The notes: generated by a model not told the origin, from the sequence alone. Positions 24,753-34,176 are shown, counted from the stretch's first letter. The stretch: DNA of 64,000 nucleotides from Luteibacter pinisoli (GCF_006385595.1 NZ_CP041046.1:2170001-2234000), one strand, 5' to 3'. Program-made: numbers and translations.

Positions 24753-25700
24753 ATGCATACCGTCGGCTTACTCGTCTATCCCAACTTCCAGTCGCTCGGA
24801 CTCGCCGTGGCCACCGTGTTCGAATACGCGAACCTGATGCACGACGAACCCGCTTACGAACTCCAGCTGGTGTCGGAGCACGGCGGTGCTGTGATGTCGT
24901 CGCAGGGCTTCTCGGTGAATACGATTCCGTTAGGTGACCAGGGCTACGACACCCTGATCGTCACGGGCGATAACGAGTGCCGGCTGCCGTCGGCTAGCCT
25001 GATCAACTACGTGAAGGACGCCCCGAATCATTCACGACGTGTCGCATCGGTATGTACGGGAGCATTCGTTCTGGCTGAGGCTGGCTTGCTCGACGGCAAG
25101 CGGGCGACCACGCACTGGTATCACGCGCGCAGCTTCGAAAGTAAGTATCCCAAGGTGGAGCTGGAAGAGGACCGCATCTACGTTATCGATGGCCAGATCT
25201 GGACGTCGGCCGGGATGAGCGCTGGCGTTGATCTCGCCCTGGCCATCATTGAAAAGGACCTCGGCATCGAGGTGGCACGGATGATCGCGCGCAAGCTGGT
25301 CATCTATCAGCGCCGCGGTGGCGGGCAGTCGCAGTTCTCTGCCCTGCTTGAACTCGACGCCAAGTCCGATCGCGTCCAGATGGCGCTTGCGTATGCCAAG
25401 GAGAACCTGGGTGGCGACCTGTCGGTGGAGATGCTTGCGGAGGCGGCTCGCCTGAGTCCGCGGCAATTCAGTCGCGTGTTCCGCGAAGAAACCGGGCAGT
25501 CACCGGCCAAGGCCATTGAGCGACTGCGGGTGGAAGCGGCGCGCCTGATGATGGAGACCACGCGCCACCCGATTGAAGTGATCGCACGTGAGACGGGCTT
25601 TGGCGATCGCGAACGGATGCGCCAGGCATTCCTTCGTGCGTTCGGCCAACCACCGCAGGCCATTCAGCGGGCTGCGGCAGCGGCCGAGCTGGCGATCTGA
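24753..25700 (+). CDS. GlxA-family AraC-type transcriptional regulator 3
   Basis: A 315-residue protein colinear with regulator 2: VGLLVYPNFQSLGL at 4-17, Cys101 in SVCTGAF, and double helix-turn-helix (LSVEMLAEAARLSPRQFSRVF; PIEVIARETGFGDRERMRQAF). The ATG at 24753 has GGAG 6 nt upstream and gives the same N-terminus as its paralogues; the ATG 6 bases earlier has no spacing. I find no copy of the 28-bp element upstream of it. It lies downstream of an SDR gene on the same strand, 125 bp away, so it probably has its own promoter. Confidence 0.85.
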   Translation: MHTVGLLVYPNFQSLGLAVATVFEYANLMHDEPAYELQLVSEHGGAVMSSQGFSVNTIPLGDQGYDTLIVTGDNECRLPSASLINYVKDAPNHSRRVASVCTGAFVLAEAGLLDGKRATTHWYHARSFESKYPKVELEEDRIYVIDGQIWTSAGMSAGVDLALAIIEKDLGIEVARMIARKLVIYQRRGGGQSQFSALLELDAKSDRVQMALAYAKENLGGDLSVEMLAEAARLSPRQFSRVFREETGQSPAKAIERLRVEAARLMMETTRHPIEVIARETGFGDRERMRQAFLRAFGQPPQAIQRAAAAAELAI

Positions 25701-25704
25701 CCCC

Positions 25705-26523
25705 TTAGCGCATCGCCAGGGAGATGACCCGATCAAACATGCGATCGGAGAGATGCCGGCGCAGGAACAGGATGGGGCCGGCCATGACCCCGCCGTGGTA
25801 ACGGGTCTTCGGGTGCCTGGAGGTGATGGCCTTCACGACGAGGTCGCTGATCACTTTCGCGCCGGGAAGCTTGTATCGGCCATGGATCCCACTGAATTTC
25901 GTTACCAGATCGGCATAGGCGCCGCTGGCGGAGTAGCGCCGCGCCTCGTCGACCGCGATCTGCGCCCATTCGGATTCGATGCCGCCTGGCTCGATCACGA
26001 CCACGTCGATGCCGAAGTCACGCACTTCGTTGCGTAGCGAGTCCGAATAGCCTTCCAGCGCGAACTTCGACGCGTGGTACCAGCCACCGAGTGGCATCGC
26101 GCACTTCCCGCCGATGGACGAGATATTGAGGATGCGACCGTAGCGTCGTGCACGCATATGCGGAAGGCAAAGCTGTACGAGCCGTGCCGCGCCCATGAGG
26201 TTGGTCTGCATCTGGCGCTGCGCCTCTTCCATGGGCACATCCTCGAGCGCGCCGTATTGTCCGTAGCCGGCGTTGTTGATCAGGACATCGATCCGCCCCT
26301 GCTCCTCGATGATCCGATTCACCGCTGCGACCATGGACGCGTCATCCGTGACGTCCATGGACACCACGTTGCCGCCCGCGGTCTCGATGTCCTTCATCCG
26401 GGGAATGCGCCGCGCCGCGGCATAGACCGTGTATCCCTCGGCGATCAGCCGCAGGGCGAAGTCCTTGCCCATGCCCGACGACGCACCCGTGACGAGGGCG
26501 ACCGGTTTCGTTTTGTTGCTCAT
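25705..26523 (-). CDS. Short-chain dehydrogenase/reductase, probable TetR target
   Basis: A 272-residue SDR: TGASSGMG (13-20), INNAGYGQYGALEDVP, SSIGG and the catalytic YHASK. The C-terminal RHPKTRYHGGVMAGPILFLRRHLSDRMFDR resembles SDRs often annotated as oxidoreductases acting on lipids or xenobiotics. Its stop lies 4 bp from the convergent glxA-type gene's stop. A TetR-type operator lies 31 bp upstream, and the tetR gene precedes it on the same strand 59 bp away. Confidence 0.85.
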   Translation of the reverse strand: MSNKTKPVALVTGASSGMGKDFALRLIAEGYTVYAAARRIPRMKDIETAGGNVVSMDVTDDASMVAAVNRIIEEQGRIDVLINNAGYGQYGALEDVPMEEAQRQMQTNLMGAARLVQLCLPHMRARRYGRILNISSIGGKCAMPLGGWYHASKFALEGYSDSLRNEVRDFGIDVVVIEPGGIESEWAQIAVDEARRYSASGAYADLVTKFSGIHGRYKLPGAKVISDLVVKAITSRHPKTRYHGGVMAGPILFLRRHLSDRMFDRVISLAMR

Positions 26524-26553
26524 GCGATGTGGCTCCGGGCAATAATAAGCGAG

Positions 26554-26569
26554 TGACTAGGCACTCATG
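26554..26569. promoter_or_regulatory. TetR operator candidate, SDR copy
   Basis: TGACTAGGCACTCATG on the plus strand matches the copy upstream of the tetR gene at 13 of 16 positions and is an imperfect palindrome of the TGAsTg..cAsTCA type. GAGTG and CACTC also form a dyad here (26551-26566). It is just upstream of the SDR start, where binding would block transcription. Confidence 0.6.
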
Positions 26570-26582
26570 ACGAGGGAAAAAT

Positions 26583-27149
26583 TTAGGCGATGACCCGCCA
26601 CAGCGCATCGAAGCCACAGACACAATGCTCATCGGCGCGAGCCGGATCGGCGATCATGAAATCGATGGTCGACTCCGCGATGCCATTCATCAGCGAACCG
26701 ACAAACGCCAGGGGTACGTTGGCCATGGGGCCATCCTTCCGGCTACGCTCGATAAATGCAGCCATCCCGGCCGTTGCCCGCTGGGCGGCATCGCGCGTCG
26801 CCGGGGTAATGTCATCGGACACGGTAAGCTGAGCCAGCGCTTTCCGCTTATCGGGAAAGGCGGCCGTCCAACGAACCCAGTTCCGCCATATCTGGAACAT
26901 CTGGGCCCGGACATCGCTCTCGACGGGCAGCCCCTGCAGGGCTGTCGCGGCCATCTCTTCCTTCAGCGCCAGGTAGAGCGCATTGAACAGGTCGGCCTTC
27001 GTATCGAAATAGGTGAAGAGCGACCCGCTGGATACGCCGGCCTCCTTCGCCATGGCGGCGGTCGGCGCACTGAGCCCCTGGGACGCAATCACCCGGACAG
27101 CAGCCGCCATGATGGCGCTGCGTCGTTCGTCGCTCTTGGGTCTCGCCAT
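26583..27149 (-). CDS. TetR-family transcriptional regulator
   Basis: A 188-residue protein opening MARPKSDERRSAIMAAAVRVIASQG, with helix-turn-helix AAMAKEAGVSSGSLFTYFDTKADLF at about 35-60, the TetR hallmark. The C-terminal ligand domain follows. A GAGG lies 9 nt before the ATG at 27149; an upstream ATG would add only MRLDLRRA. It precedes the SDR gene it probably represses, and it carries the same operator in its own promoter. Confidence 0.85.
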   Translation of the reverse strand: MARPKSDERRSAIMAAAVRVIASQGLSAPTAAMAKEAGVSSGSLFTYFDTKADLFNALYLALKEEMAATALQGLPVESDVRAQMFQIWRNWVRWTAAFPDKRKALAQLTVSDDITPATRDAAQRATAGMAAFIERSRKDGPMANVPLAFVGSLMNGIAESTIDFMIADPARADEHCVCGFDALWRVIA

Positions 27150-27203
27150 GGCTCGCCTCAGGTCCAGCCGCATGCGCGGGGTTTGACACGAGCCACTCTA
27201 TAG

Positions 27204-27218
27204 ATGAGTGTCCAGTCA
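27204..27218. promoter_or_regulatory. TetR operator candidate, autoregulatory copy
   Basis: The minus strand reads TGACTGGACACTCAT, near-identical to the copy before the SDR gene. It lies 55 bp upstream of the tetR start and overlaps the stop codon of the halogenase gene. The adjacent CACTCTATAGATGAGTG (27194-27210) is a further dyad. Confidence 0.6.
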
Positions 27219-28805
27219 GTCAATAGTCCCGGTCCGGGCCGCGACGGGGAGGCTTTTCGCGTGCTCACGGCACAACTGCTCCACAAGCTCCCGATGCCCC
27301 GGCAGGTCATCCAGCGCCCTGGACGCCGCCTGCTGGATCATCGCGAACTCCTGCCGTGCGGCCTCCATGTGCGGATAGGCGCTGCGCATCGGTTCCAGGT
27401 CGGTCTTGAATTCCATCCCATAGAGGACGTACTGCCAGCTGGAGGTCATGAACATCTCCAGGTCGGAAATAAAGTCCAGCCGGTGGGGCGGCCGCTGCCT
27501 CCACTTCGCGAGCTTCTCCTGGAGCGTCAGCGGGATGCTGGCGGGGTCGCAGTTGTCCGTCCAGAACGCCGAGTCGCGTCGCTGGCTCAGGCAGTAGTGC
27601 ATCTTGATGAAGTCGATGATGCGGTCGTAGCGCGCCACCATCATGGCGTTGAAATGCTGCGCCGCGCCTTCCATGTCGTCGGTGTCGGTGGGCAGCAGGT
27701 GCGTGATCAGATAGGTCGCCAGCTCGATCAGGGCGATGCCGGTCGACTCCAGCGGCTCGACAAAGCCACCGGCCAGCCCCACGGCGACACAGTTCTTGCG
27801 CCAGTGTTCGGGACGGTAGCCGGTCTCGAATTTAATGTGCATGGCCTTCGCACCCTCCCCGGCCTTGCCGAGGTAGCGTCGGAACACCGCTTCGGCGCGA
27901 TCGTCCGTGCTATGCCGCGACGAATACACGTAGCCGACGCCACGCCGCTTCTGCAGGCCGATGTCCCAGATCCAGCCTGCTTCCTGGGCGGTGGAGATGG
28001 TGTAGGAGGGAATCGGCGTGTCGGGTGCTTCGTATGGCACCTGCATGGCCACCGCCCGGTCGGCAAACAGCACATCCGCCCGGCTGCGGAACGGCGACTG
28101 CATCACGTTGCCGATCAGCATCCCGCGCAGGCCGGTGCAGTCCACGTAGAGATCGGCGGTGAGGTCACCCTCCTCCTTCGTCACCACGCGCGCGATGGCG
28201 CCCTGCTCGTCCAGTTCGGTGCGCTCCACGGTGGCCACATGCCGGATCACGCCGAGCGTCTCCTGGCCATGCTCGGCAAGCACACGCGCGAAGCACGCCG
28301 CGTCGAAGTGGAACGCGTGGTTCACCGGGCCCTGGTAGTCCGGGTCCTTCGCTCGCCTTGGCGCACGCGAATGATTCACCAGCGTGCTTTGCATCGACAC
28401 GGCGTCAGCGAAAGCCATGCCCTCCGGGGCAGCGCCGAGCAGCCAGTACGGCAACAGCTCGGGGCCGCCCGGACGCTGGCTGGGCGCATTGAACGGATGG
28501 AAGAAGTGCGTCGCGCCGGGTGCACCAGGCGGCCGTACCCAATGGCGGTAGTGGATGCCCTGCTTGTAAGTCGCCGTGGCGCCCGCCAGGAAGCGGCGTT
28601 CGTCGAGTCCGATGGCGGCGAGCGTGCCGCGGATGGAGGGGAACGTCGCCTCCCCCACCCCCAGCAAGCCGATGTCCGGCGATTCCACCAGATGCACCTG
28701 CACGCTCCGCGGATCCACCGCGTTGACCGCCTTGGCCAGGTAGCACGCCGCCAGCCAGCCGGCGGTGCCACCTCCTACCACAAGCACTTTCTTCAGCTGC
28801 GCCAT
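27216..28805 (-). CDS. Flavin-dependent tryptophan-halogenase family protein
   Basis: A 529-residue protein of the Trp-halogenase/FAD monooxygenase family. FAD-binding VVGGGTAGW is at 9-17, GVGEATFPSIR at 49-59, and the position of the catalytic Lys of PrnA/RebH is Lys81 (ATYKQGIHYRHW). A catalytic Glu candidate lies in GGFVEPLESTGIALIE. The halogenase-specific WxWxIP motif reads WIWDIG (278-283), so its Pro is replaced. It needs a separate flavin reductase, none of which is seen here. It lies 19 bp after a TonB receptor gene, forming an operon under the LacI-type operator. Its real substrate in such sugar loci is unknown, and it may not halogenate free tryptophan. Confidence 0.85.
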   Translation of the reverse strand: MAQLKKVLVVGGGTAGWLAACYLAKAVNAVDPRSVQVHLVESPDIGLLGVGEATFPSIRGTLAAIGLDERRFLAGATATYKQGIHYRHWVRPPGAPGATHFFHPFNAPSQRPGGPELLPYWLLGAAPEGMAFADAVSMQSTLVNHSRAPRRAKDPDYQGPVNHAFHFDAACFARVLAEHGQETLGVIRHVATVERTELDEQGAIARVVTKEEGDLTADLYVDCTGLRGMLIGNVMQSPFRSRADVLFADRAVAMQVPYEAPDTPIPSYTISTAQEAGWIWDIGLQKRRGVGYVYSSRHSTDDRAEAVFRRYLGKAGEGAKAMHIKFETGYRPEHWRKNCVAVGLAGGFVEPLESTGIALIELATYLITHLLPTDTDDMEGAAQHFNAMMVARYDRIIDFIKMHYCLSQRRDSAFWTDNCDPASIPLTLQEKLAKWRQRPPHRLDFISDLEMFMTSSWQYVLYGMEFKTDLEPMRSAYPHMEAARQEFAMIQQAASRALDDLPGHRELVEQLCREHAKSLPVAARTGTID

Positions 28806-28824
28806 GGGGCGTTCCCGGTCGCCG

Positions 28825-31263
28825 TCAGAGCCACACGCCGATCTGGACGCCGTAGGTGCGTGGCGCGAGGTACTGCGACACGTACTGCAGCGAGCCATCG
28901 GACATCAGGAAGCGGCCTGCGCTGGTGCGGATCTTTCCGTTGGAGACGTTCTGCACGTAACCGTTGACCCACCACTTGTCACCCGGCTCGCTGTAACGCA
29001 GCGCCAGGTCGCCACGCGTGTAGGCCTTCTGCTTGTCGCCCGAGCCCAGGTTGAAGTAGCTGAGCCACTGCGAGCTCTGGTACTGCGCGCTGACGCGAGG
29101 CGTGAGGCGGCCACCGTTGCCGAGCTGGAAATCATGCTCGTAGATGGCGGTGAGCGACATATTCGGCGCGTGCGGCAGGTCGTTACCCGTCACGTCCGCG
29201 CAGTTGGCCAGGTTGGATTCCGTCGGGCATGCCGGCAGGCCCTGGTAGTCGTTGGAGCCGGCGTAGATCAACTTGCCGAGTTCCTTCTTCGTGATGGCCG
29301 AGAAGATCAGGTTGAAGCGGTCGCCCTTCTGTTGGTACGCAAGCTCCGACTCGAAGCCCATGACCTTGGTGCTGCCGCCGACATTGGAGAAGCCCAGGCC
29401 GTGGTTGCCGTCCGGATAGACGATGGGCGCGGAAAGCTGGAAGTTCTTGAAGTTCTCGTAGTAGACCGCCGAGTTCCACGTCATGTGGCCGTCGAAGAAG
29501 ACGAACTTGGTGCCGACTTCGTAGTTGGTCAACGTCTCGGGTTTGTACAGCGTGCCGGCGTCCTGCGTGCCGCCGGACTTGTAGCCCGTCGAGACGCTCG
29601 CATAGGCCAGGCCGTTCTCGCTGACGTCGGTGTCCAGGCGTACCAGCCAGGTCGGTTTGCCCTTGCTGTACTTGGCCGTGTTCCGCTGCGAGATGCTGAA
29701 GCCATTGGACGGATCCGGATACACGTCCGGCGAGATCGGCACTTGCGGCACGGTGGGATCGTAGGCCCAGCCCCAGTTGATGCCGCCCTTGTTTTCCTTG
29801 TCGTCATGCGACCAGCGCGCACCGCCGGTGAGGCGCCAGTGGTCGCTCAGGTGCCACGTGGCCTGCCCGAACAGCGCGTACGACTCCACGGTTTCCTTGG
29901 GCTGGATGAAGGAGCCCTGCCAGCTCACCGTGCCGTAGCGCGTGCCGTTCATGATGGGGATGTCGAAACGGATGTCGTTGTCTTCGTAACCGTAGTACGC
30001 ACCGAGGATCCAGTCCACGGTCTGCGGCCCGGTGGATTTCAGGTTGATTTCCTGGCTCCAGTTCGTGTAGTTCGAACTGTTGGTGCGGTCGTCCTGGTAG
30101 ACGCCATTGGTGGTGAAGCTGGTCGGCACGCTGACGCCGACGTCCTGGTCGAAGTCGCTCTGGCCCGAGTAATGGTTGTAACCGGCGATGTAGCTGAGCT
30201 GCATGCCGTCGTTGATGTTCCAGTCCATGCGGCTGCGCACCGTGTTGGACGTGCGGTGCAGGTACGGCGCGGTGTCGATCAGTGCGGACCAGAACTTCTG
30301 GCCGTCACGCGGGGTCTGCATGAGGCTCATGCTGGGCGTGCCGCGATCGATGAAATACTCGTAGGAGAGGTTCCACTTGAACGCCTCGCTGGGCTGCCAC
30401 AGCGTGCTGACGCGCAGCGCGGACTGGTCCTGCGCGTTGTACTTGTCGCCACCCTGCACGTACTGGCCCGGGTCGATCGGCTTGAAGCCTGCCAGGGTGC
30501 CACCCGACGCCGGTGACGCGAGATAGGCGGCCTGCTGGTCGGCGACGCTTGGCAGCTGGCCCGACGGCTTCTGGTAATCCACGTAGCCATCGTGCTGCTC
30601 GTGGACCACGGCGACGCGCATCGCGAAGGTATCGCTGATCGGCAGGTTGAACGCGGCACGCGAGCCGAACTGGTGGTAGTTGCCCGCCCCCACCTGCGCG
30701 TTGCCGTAGAAGCCGCCACCGATGTCCGGCTTGGCCGTCTGGAAGCTGATGGCACCCGCGGTGGAGTTACGGCCCCACAGGGTGCCCTGCGGACCACGCA
30801 GCACTTCAACGCCGTCCATGTCCAGCAGGAGGCCCGATGCGGCCTCGGCGCGGGGTGCATAGATGCCGTCGACGAAGGTAGCGACTTCCGGGTCGGCGTA
30901 CTCGGTCTTGGCGCTGTCGTTGCCGATGCCACGCAAGGTGAGCGTCACGACGCCATGATCGCCCTGCGAGGTACCTTGCAGGCCGGGCACGAGCTTGGTC
31001 AGGTCCTGCACGGTCATGACACGCTCGCGATCGAGCGTGTCCACGGCAATGGCCGTCACCGCGACCGGTGTCTTCTGCAGCGGCGTATCGCGTTTGGTGG
31101 CGGACACCGAGATGGCGTCGAGGTTCTGGACCTTCTTGTCCGTGGCCTCCGGGTTCTTCGACGGCGGGCTTTGTGCCGTGGCATCCTGGTCCGCCGCAAG
31201 CAGCGTCCCCGGGGCAAATGCGAGCGACATAGCGACATACATCAACTTGTGACGCAGATTCAT
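28825..31263 (-). CDS. TonB-dependent outer-membrane receptor of the carbohydrate locus
   Basis: An 812-residue receptor: signal peptide (cut near LLAADQ at about 24), TonB box region LDAISVSATKRD (about 48-59), plug domain (TPVAVTAI...DLTKLVPGLQ...RGIGND, VEVLRGPQGTLWGRNSTAG) and a 22-strand barrel ending in the aromatic GVQIGVWL. GGGAG lies 6 nt before the ATG. It imports a bulky ligand, here probably an oligosaccharide or glycoside given the GH3, LacI and MFS neighbours. It is first gene of an operon with the halogenase and preceded by a 20-bp palindrome. Confidence 0.9.
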   Translation of the reverse strand: MNLRHKLMYVAMSLAFAPGTLLAADQDATAQSPPSKNPEATDKKVQNLDAISVSATKRDTPLQKTPVAVTAIAVDTLDRERVMTVQDLTKLVPGLQGTSQGDHGVVTLTLRGIGNDSAKTEYADPEVATFVDGIYAPRAEAASGLLLDMDGVEVLRGPQGTLWGRNSTAGAISFQTAKPDIGGGFYGNAQVGAGNYHQFGSRAAFNLPISDTFAMRVAVVHEQHDGYVDYQKPSGQLPSVADQQAAYLASPASGGTLAGFKPIDPGQYVQGGDKYNAQDQSALRVSTLWQPSEAFKWNLSYEYFIDRGTPSMSLMQTPRDGQKFWSALIDTAPYLHRTSNTVRSRMDWNINDGMQLSYIAGYNHYSGQSDFDQDVGVSVPTSFTTNGVYQDDRTNSSNYTNWSQEINLKSTGPQTVDWILGAYYGYEDNDIRFDIPIMNGTRYGTVSWQGSFIQPKETVESYALFGQATWHLSDHWRLTGGARWSHDDKENKGGINWGWAYDPTVPQVPISPDVYPDPSNGFSISQRNTAKYSKGKPTWLVRLDTDVSENGLAYASVSTGYKSGGTQDAGTLYKPETLTNYEVGTKFVFFDGHMTWNSAVYYENFKNFQLSAPIVYPDGNHGLGFSNVGGSTKVMGFESELAYQQKGDRFNLIFSAITKKELGKLIYAGSNDYQGLPACPTESNLANCADVTGNDLPHAPNMSLTAIYEHDFQLGNGGRLTPRVSAQYQSSQWLSYFNLGSGDKQKAYTRGDLALRYSEPGDKWWVNGYVQNVSNGKIRTSAGRFLMSDGSLQYVSQYLAPRTYGVQIGVWL

Positions 31264-31356
31264 CTGGCTCTCCCTCGAACGTTCGGATCTGCCTGGTCCG
31301 CCGCCTACGACGGCCAGGACACGATGTCCCCACTCCCCCGGAGCGCCATCGATCCA

Positions 31357-31376
31357 CAATGACAGCGCTGTCATTG
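31357..31376. promoter_or_regulatory. LacI-type operator upstream of TonB receptor/halogenase operon
   Basis: CAATGACAGCGCTGTCATTG is a perfect 20-bp palindrome with the central CG-rich core typical of LacI-family sites, 94 bp upstream of the receptor start. Its core TGACAGCGCTGTCA recurs upstream of the GH3 gene. The rest of the 290-bp gap (31264-31553) holds no gene that I can see. Confidence 0.85.
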
Positions 31377-31553
31377 CTGGATAATAGAGCTCCTCTTCGA
31401 TGAATGCTTGCCGCAGGGCAGCAAGACATCCATCCCCTCATAAACACATCTGCTACGGCTCCGTGCCGCGCGCCGACCTTCTCAGCGCCTTGATATTGCT
31501 GCAGAGCAAATAGACGTCTGGGGCGCCTGATCCCTCGAGACGGCGCCCGGTCG

Positions 31554-34118
31554 TCATGGTTTGTCGCCGTGAGGCGTGCAGGTCAACGTACGGTCGGCGA
31601 CGGTGCCCAGCGAGACGTCGGTGATCGCCACCTGCCCGGCGGAACGGCTGGACCATGCGAACGGCTGGTCGATCCGGCTCATCGTGGCCCCGGCCTCGCG
31701 GAAACACTTCAACGGAATACCCACGCGCACCCACTGCCCGTGGGGCAGCGCGGCGAGCTGATGCCCCACGGGCACCGAGCCGGCACACCCGGGGCCGCAG
31801 CCCATCGTGATCACCGAGGTGTCATCCGCTGAGACGGCGTCGATCTTCAGCGTGGTGACCAGCAGCACATCGCCATTGGTCTCGCGATCCACATCGAGCG
31901 GTGCGGGTGCGACCAGGGCCACGTTCGCGACGCCGTTGCCGGACCACGTAAGGCTGCGTGCGTCCTCCTGGGCCTTGTAGTCGAGGGCGCCGATCTTCAA
32001 GCTGCCATCCGCCGTGGCCACCGGCGTGGCGGTGGCGTTCGTGGAAGCGCCATTCGCGGCGGTCATGCGCAGCGCGAAATCCTGTGCCGGCTTGCCTCGG
32101 GTGAAATACACGCCTGCCTGCGCGGAGCTCAGCACGAGGCCGGGATCCTCGGGCAGCGCCGCGGTGGCGCGGCGATCGGCATAGGTCAGGCCGAAGCCAT
32201 AGGGAAACTGCGGGTGGTCGCCTTTGGCGATGGCACCGGGAATCTGCAGCGCATTGCGTGGCCACGCGTAGGCCAGCTTGCCGCGGAAATCGTGGGCGAC
32301 ATGGCCCTCGCGGGTGCGCAGCAGCACATCGGCAATGCCCTCCCCTTCACTGCCCGGCAGCCACGCAACGACGAACGCGTCGGCGGCGTTGATCTCGCGA
32401 TTCATCCACAGCGGCCGTCCGGTGAGGAATACGGCCACCACTGGCACGCCCTGCCCGCGCAGCTTGCGAAGCAGATCGAGGTCACGGTCGTTGCCCGGGC
32501 GGTAGGCGAGGTTTGGCAGGTCCCCCTGGAACTCCGCGTACGGGTCCTCGCCGAAGACCACGATGGCGAAGTCGGGCTTTTGCTTATAGTCGCCGTCGAC
32601 CGACAGTTCGGCGCTGCCGCCCGCGGCTTCGACCTGGGCCTTGAGGCCTCCCCAGATGGAAGTGGCGCCCGGGAAGTTCTCATTCGTCAGGCCGGTGCCC
32701 TGCCAGGTGAGCGTCCAGCCACCGTTCTGCTTTGAGATGTTGTCCGCGCCGTCACCCGCGACCAGGACACGCTTGCGGGGATCGATCGGCAGCACGCCCT
32801 GGTTTTTCAACAGCACCAGCGATTCGCGCACGGCGCGCCGCGCCACTGCCCGATGCGCGGGATTGCCAACCACCTCGGCCGAGCGTGCGGCGAGTGCGTT
32901 GGCTGACGGCAGCCCGGCCTCGAACATGCCCAGGCGCAGCTTCACCCTTAGGATGCGCGTTACCGCATCATCGATGCGGCTCATCGGAATCACGCCCGCT
33001 TTGACCTGGGCCAGCGTGTTCTTGTAGAGGCCTTTCCACGAGTCGGGCGCCTCGAGCATGTCGAGGCCCGCGTTATAGGCCGCGGCGCAGCTTTCGTTGG
33101 TGCAGCCGGGGACCTGGCCATGCGCATTCCAGTCGCCCAGCACGATCCCGTCGAAGCCCATGCGCTCCTTGAGCACGCCGGTGATCAGGCCCTGGTTACC
33201 GGCCATCTTGACCCCGTTCCAGCTGGAGAACGAGACCATCACGACCTGCACGCCGGCCTTGATCGCCGGTGGATAGCCGGCGCCGTGGATGTCGCGCAGC
33301 ACGGCCTCGCTGATCCGGGCGTCGCCCTGGTCCTTGCCACCCTGCGTGCCGCCATCGCCGAGGAAGTGCTTGGCGGTGGCGATGACGTGCCCGGCATCGA
33401 GGAAGGTCGGGGTACCTGGCTTGCCTTCCAGCCCACCGATCACCGCGGCGGCGTACTGCGCGACGAGCTCCGGGTTCTGCGAATAGCCCTCGTACGAGCG
33501 GCCCCATCGCACGTCCTGCGGCACGGTGAGCGTGGGCGCGAAGGTCCAGCTGATGCCGCTGGCACGCAGCTCCTGCGCGGTGACTTCGCCGATGTCGTGG
33601 AGCAGCTGCGGATCGCGCGTGGCGCCGAGGCCGACGTTCTGCGGGAAGAGCGTGCTGCCGACCAGGTTGTTGTGGCCGTGCACGGCGTCGATGCCGAACA
33701 GCACCGGAATAGCCAGGCGCCCGTTCGAGGTATCCATGGACGCGCGGTAGAACGCATCGGACAACGCCTGCCACTGCGAGGCGACCGGGAACGGCTGGCC
33801 GGGTGGTTTGGAGTTGCCGCCGGCCAGCACCGAGCCCAGGCGGTACTGGCGCACGTCGTCGGGCGTGACGTATTTGATGTCGGCCTGGATCATCTGCCCG
33901 ACCTTATCTTCCACCGACATCCTGGCGAGCAGCGCGTGGACCCTGGCTTCGAGCGCGGGGTCCGCCGGCAGCGGCGAATGGCCTTTCGGCCACTGGTCCG
34001 GGTGCACGGTGGCCGATTCGTCGGCCGTGGCGGGAGCGCTTGCGAACAAGGCACCGGCGAACGACAGCGCGACGGACATGCTTCGCGACATCAGGCTCAA
34101 GGGCTGCAGCATCGGCAC
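31554..34118 (-). CDS. Exported glycoside hydrolase family 3 beta-glucosidase/exo-beta-glucanase
   Basis: An 854-residue protein with a signal peptide (cut near APATA-DES at about 32). The N-terminal TIM barrel has FGIDAVHGHNN (141-151), the AKHFLGDGG motif (249-257) and the nucleophile Asp329 in VLGDWNAHG. The C-terminal alpha/beta sandwich and a further beta domain follow, as in exo-1,3/1,4-beta-glucanases. It releases glucose from beta-glucans or glucosides in the periplasm. GTG at 34118 is chosen since GGGAG lies 7 nt before it. A LacI-type operator sits 59 bp upstream. Confidence 0.9.
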   Translation of the reverse strand: MPMLQPLSLMSRSMSVALSFAGALFASAPATADESATVHPDQWPKGHSPLPADPALEARVHALLARMSVEDKVGQMIQADIKYVTPDDVRQYRLGSVLAGGNSKPPGQPFPVASQWQALSDAFYRASMDTSNGRLAIPVLFGIDAVHGHNNLVGSTLFPQNVGLGATRDPQLLHDIGEVTAQELRASGISWTFAPTLTVPQDVRWGRSYEGYSQNPELVAQYAAAVIGGLEGKPGTPTFLDAGHVIATAKHFLGDGGTQGGKDQGDARISEAVLRDIHGAGYPPAIKAGVQVVMVSFSSWNGVKMAGNQGLITGVLKERMGFDGIVLGDWNAHGQVPGCTNESCAAAYNAGLDMLEAPDSWKGLYKNTLAQVKAGVIPMSRIDDAVTRILRVKLRLGMFEAGLPSANALAARSAEVVGNPAHRAVARRAVRESLVLLKNQGVLPIDPRKRVLVAGDGADNISKQNGGWTLTWQGTGLTNENFPGATSIWGGLKAQVEAAGGSAELSVDGDYKQKPDFAIVVFGEDPYAEFQGDLPNLAYRPGNDRDLDLLRKLRGQGVPVVAVFLTGRPLWMNREINAADAFVVAWLPGSEGEGIADVLLRTREGHVAHDFRGKLAYAWPRNALQIPGAIAKGDHPQFPYGFGLTYADRRATAALPEDPGLVLSSAQAGVYFTRGKPAQDFALRMTAANGASTNATATPVATADGSLKIGALDYKAQEDARSLTWSGNGVANVALVAPAPLDVDRETNGDVLLVTTLKIDAVSADDTSVITMGCGPGCAGSVPVGHQLAALPHGQWVRVGIPLKCFREAGATMSRIDQPFAWSSRSAGQVAITDVSLGTVADRTLTCTPHGDKP

Positions 34119-34176
34119 GACAAAGCTCCCTGCTCGCGCACCGGCGGCACGCTTCCGAAGCGGATGGTGGCAGGAA

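Noticed and set aside
27204..30516. Long plus-strand frames opposite the halogenase and TonB receptor
   Set aside because: Low-complexity Arg/Val/Ala translations antisense to well-supported genes.
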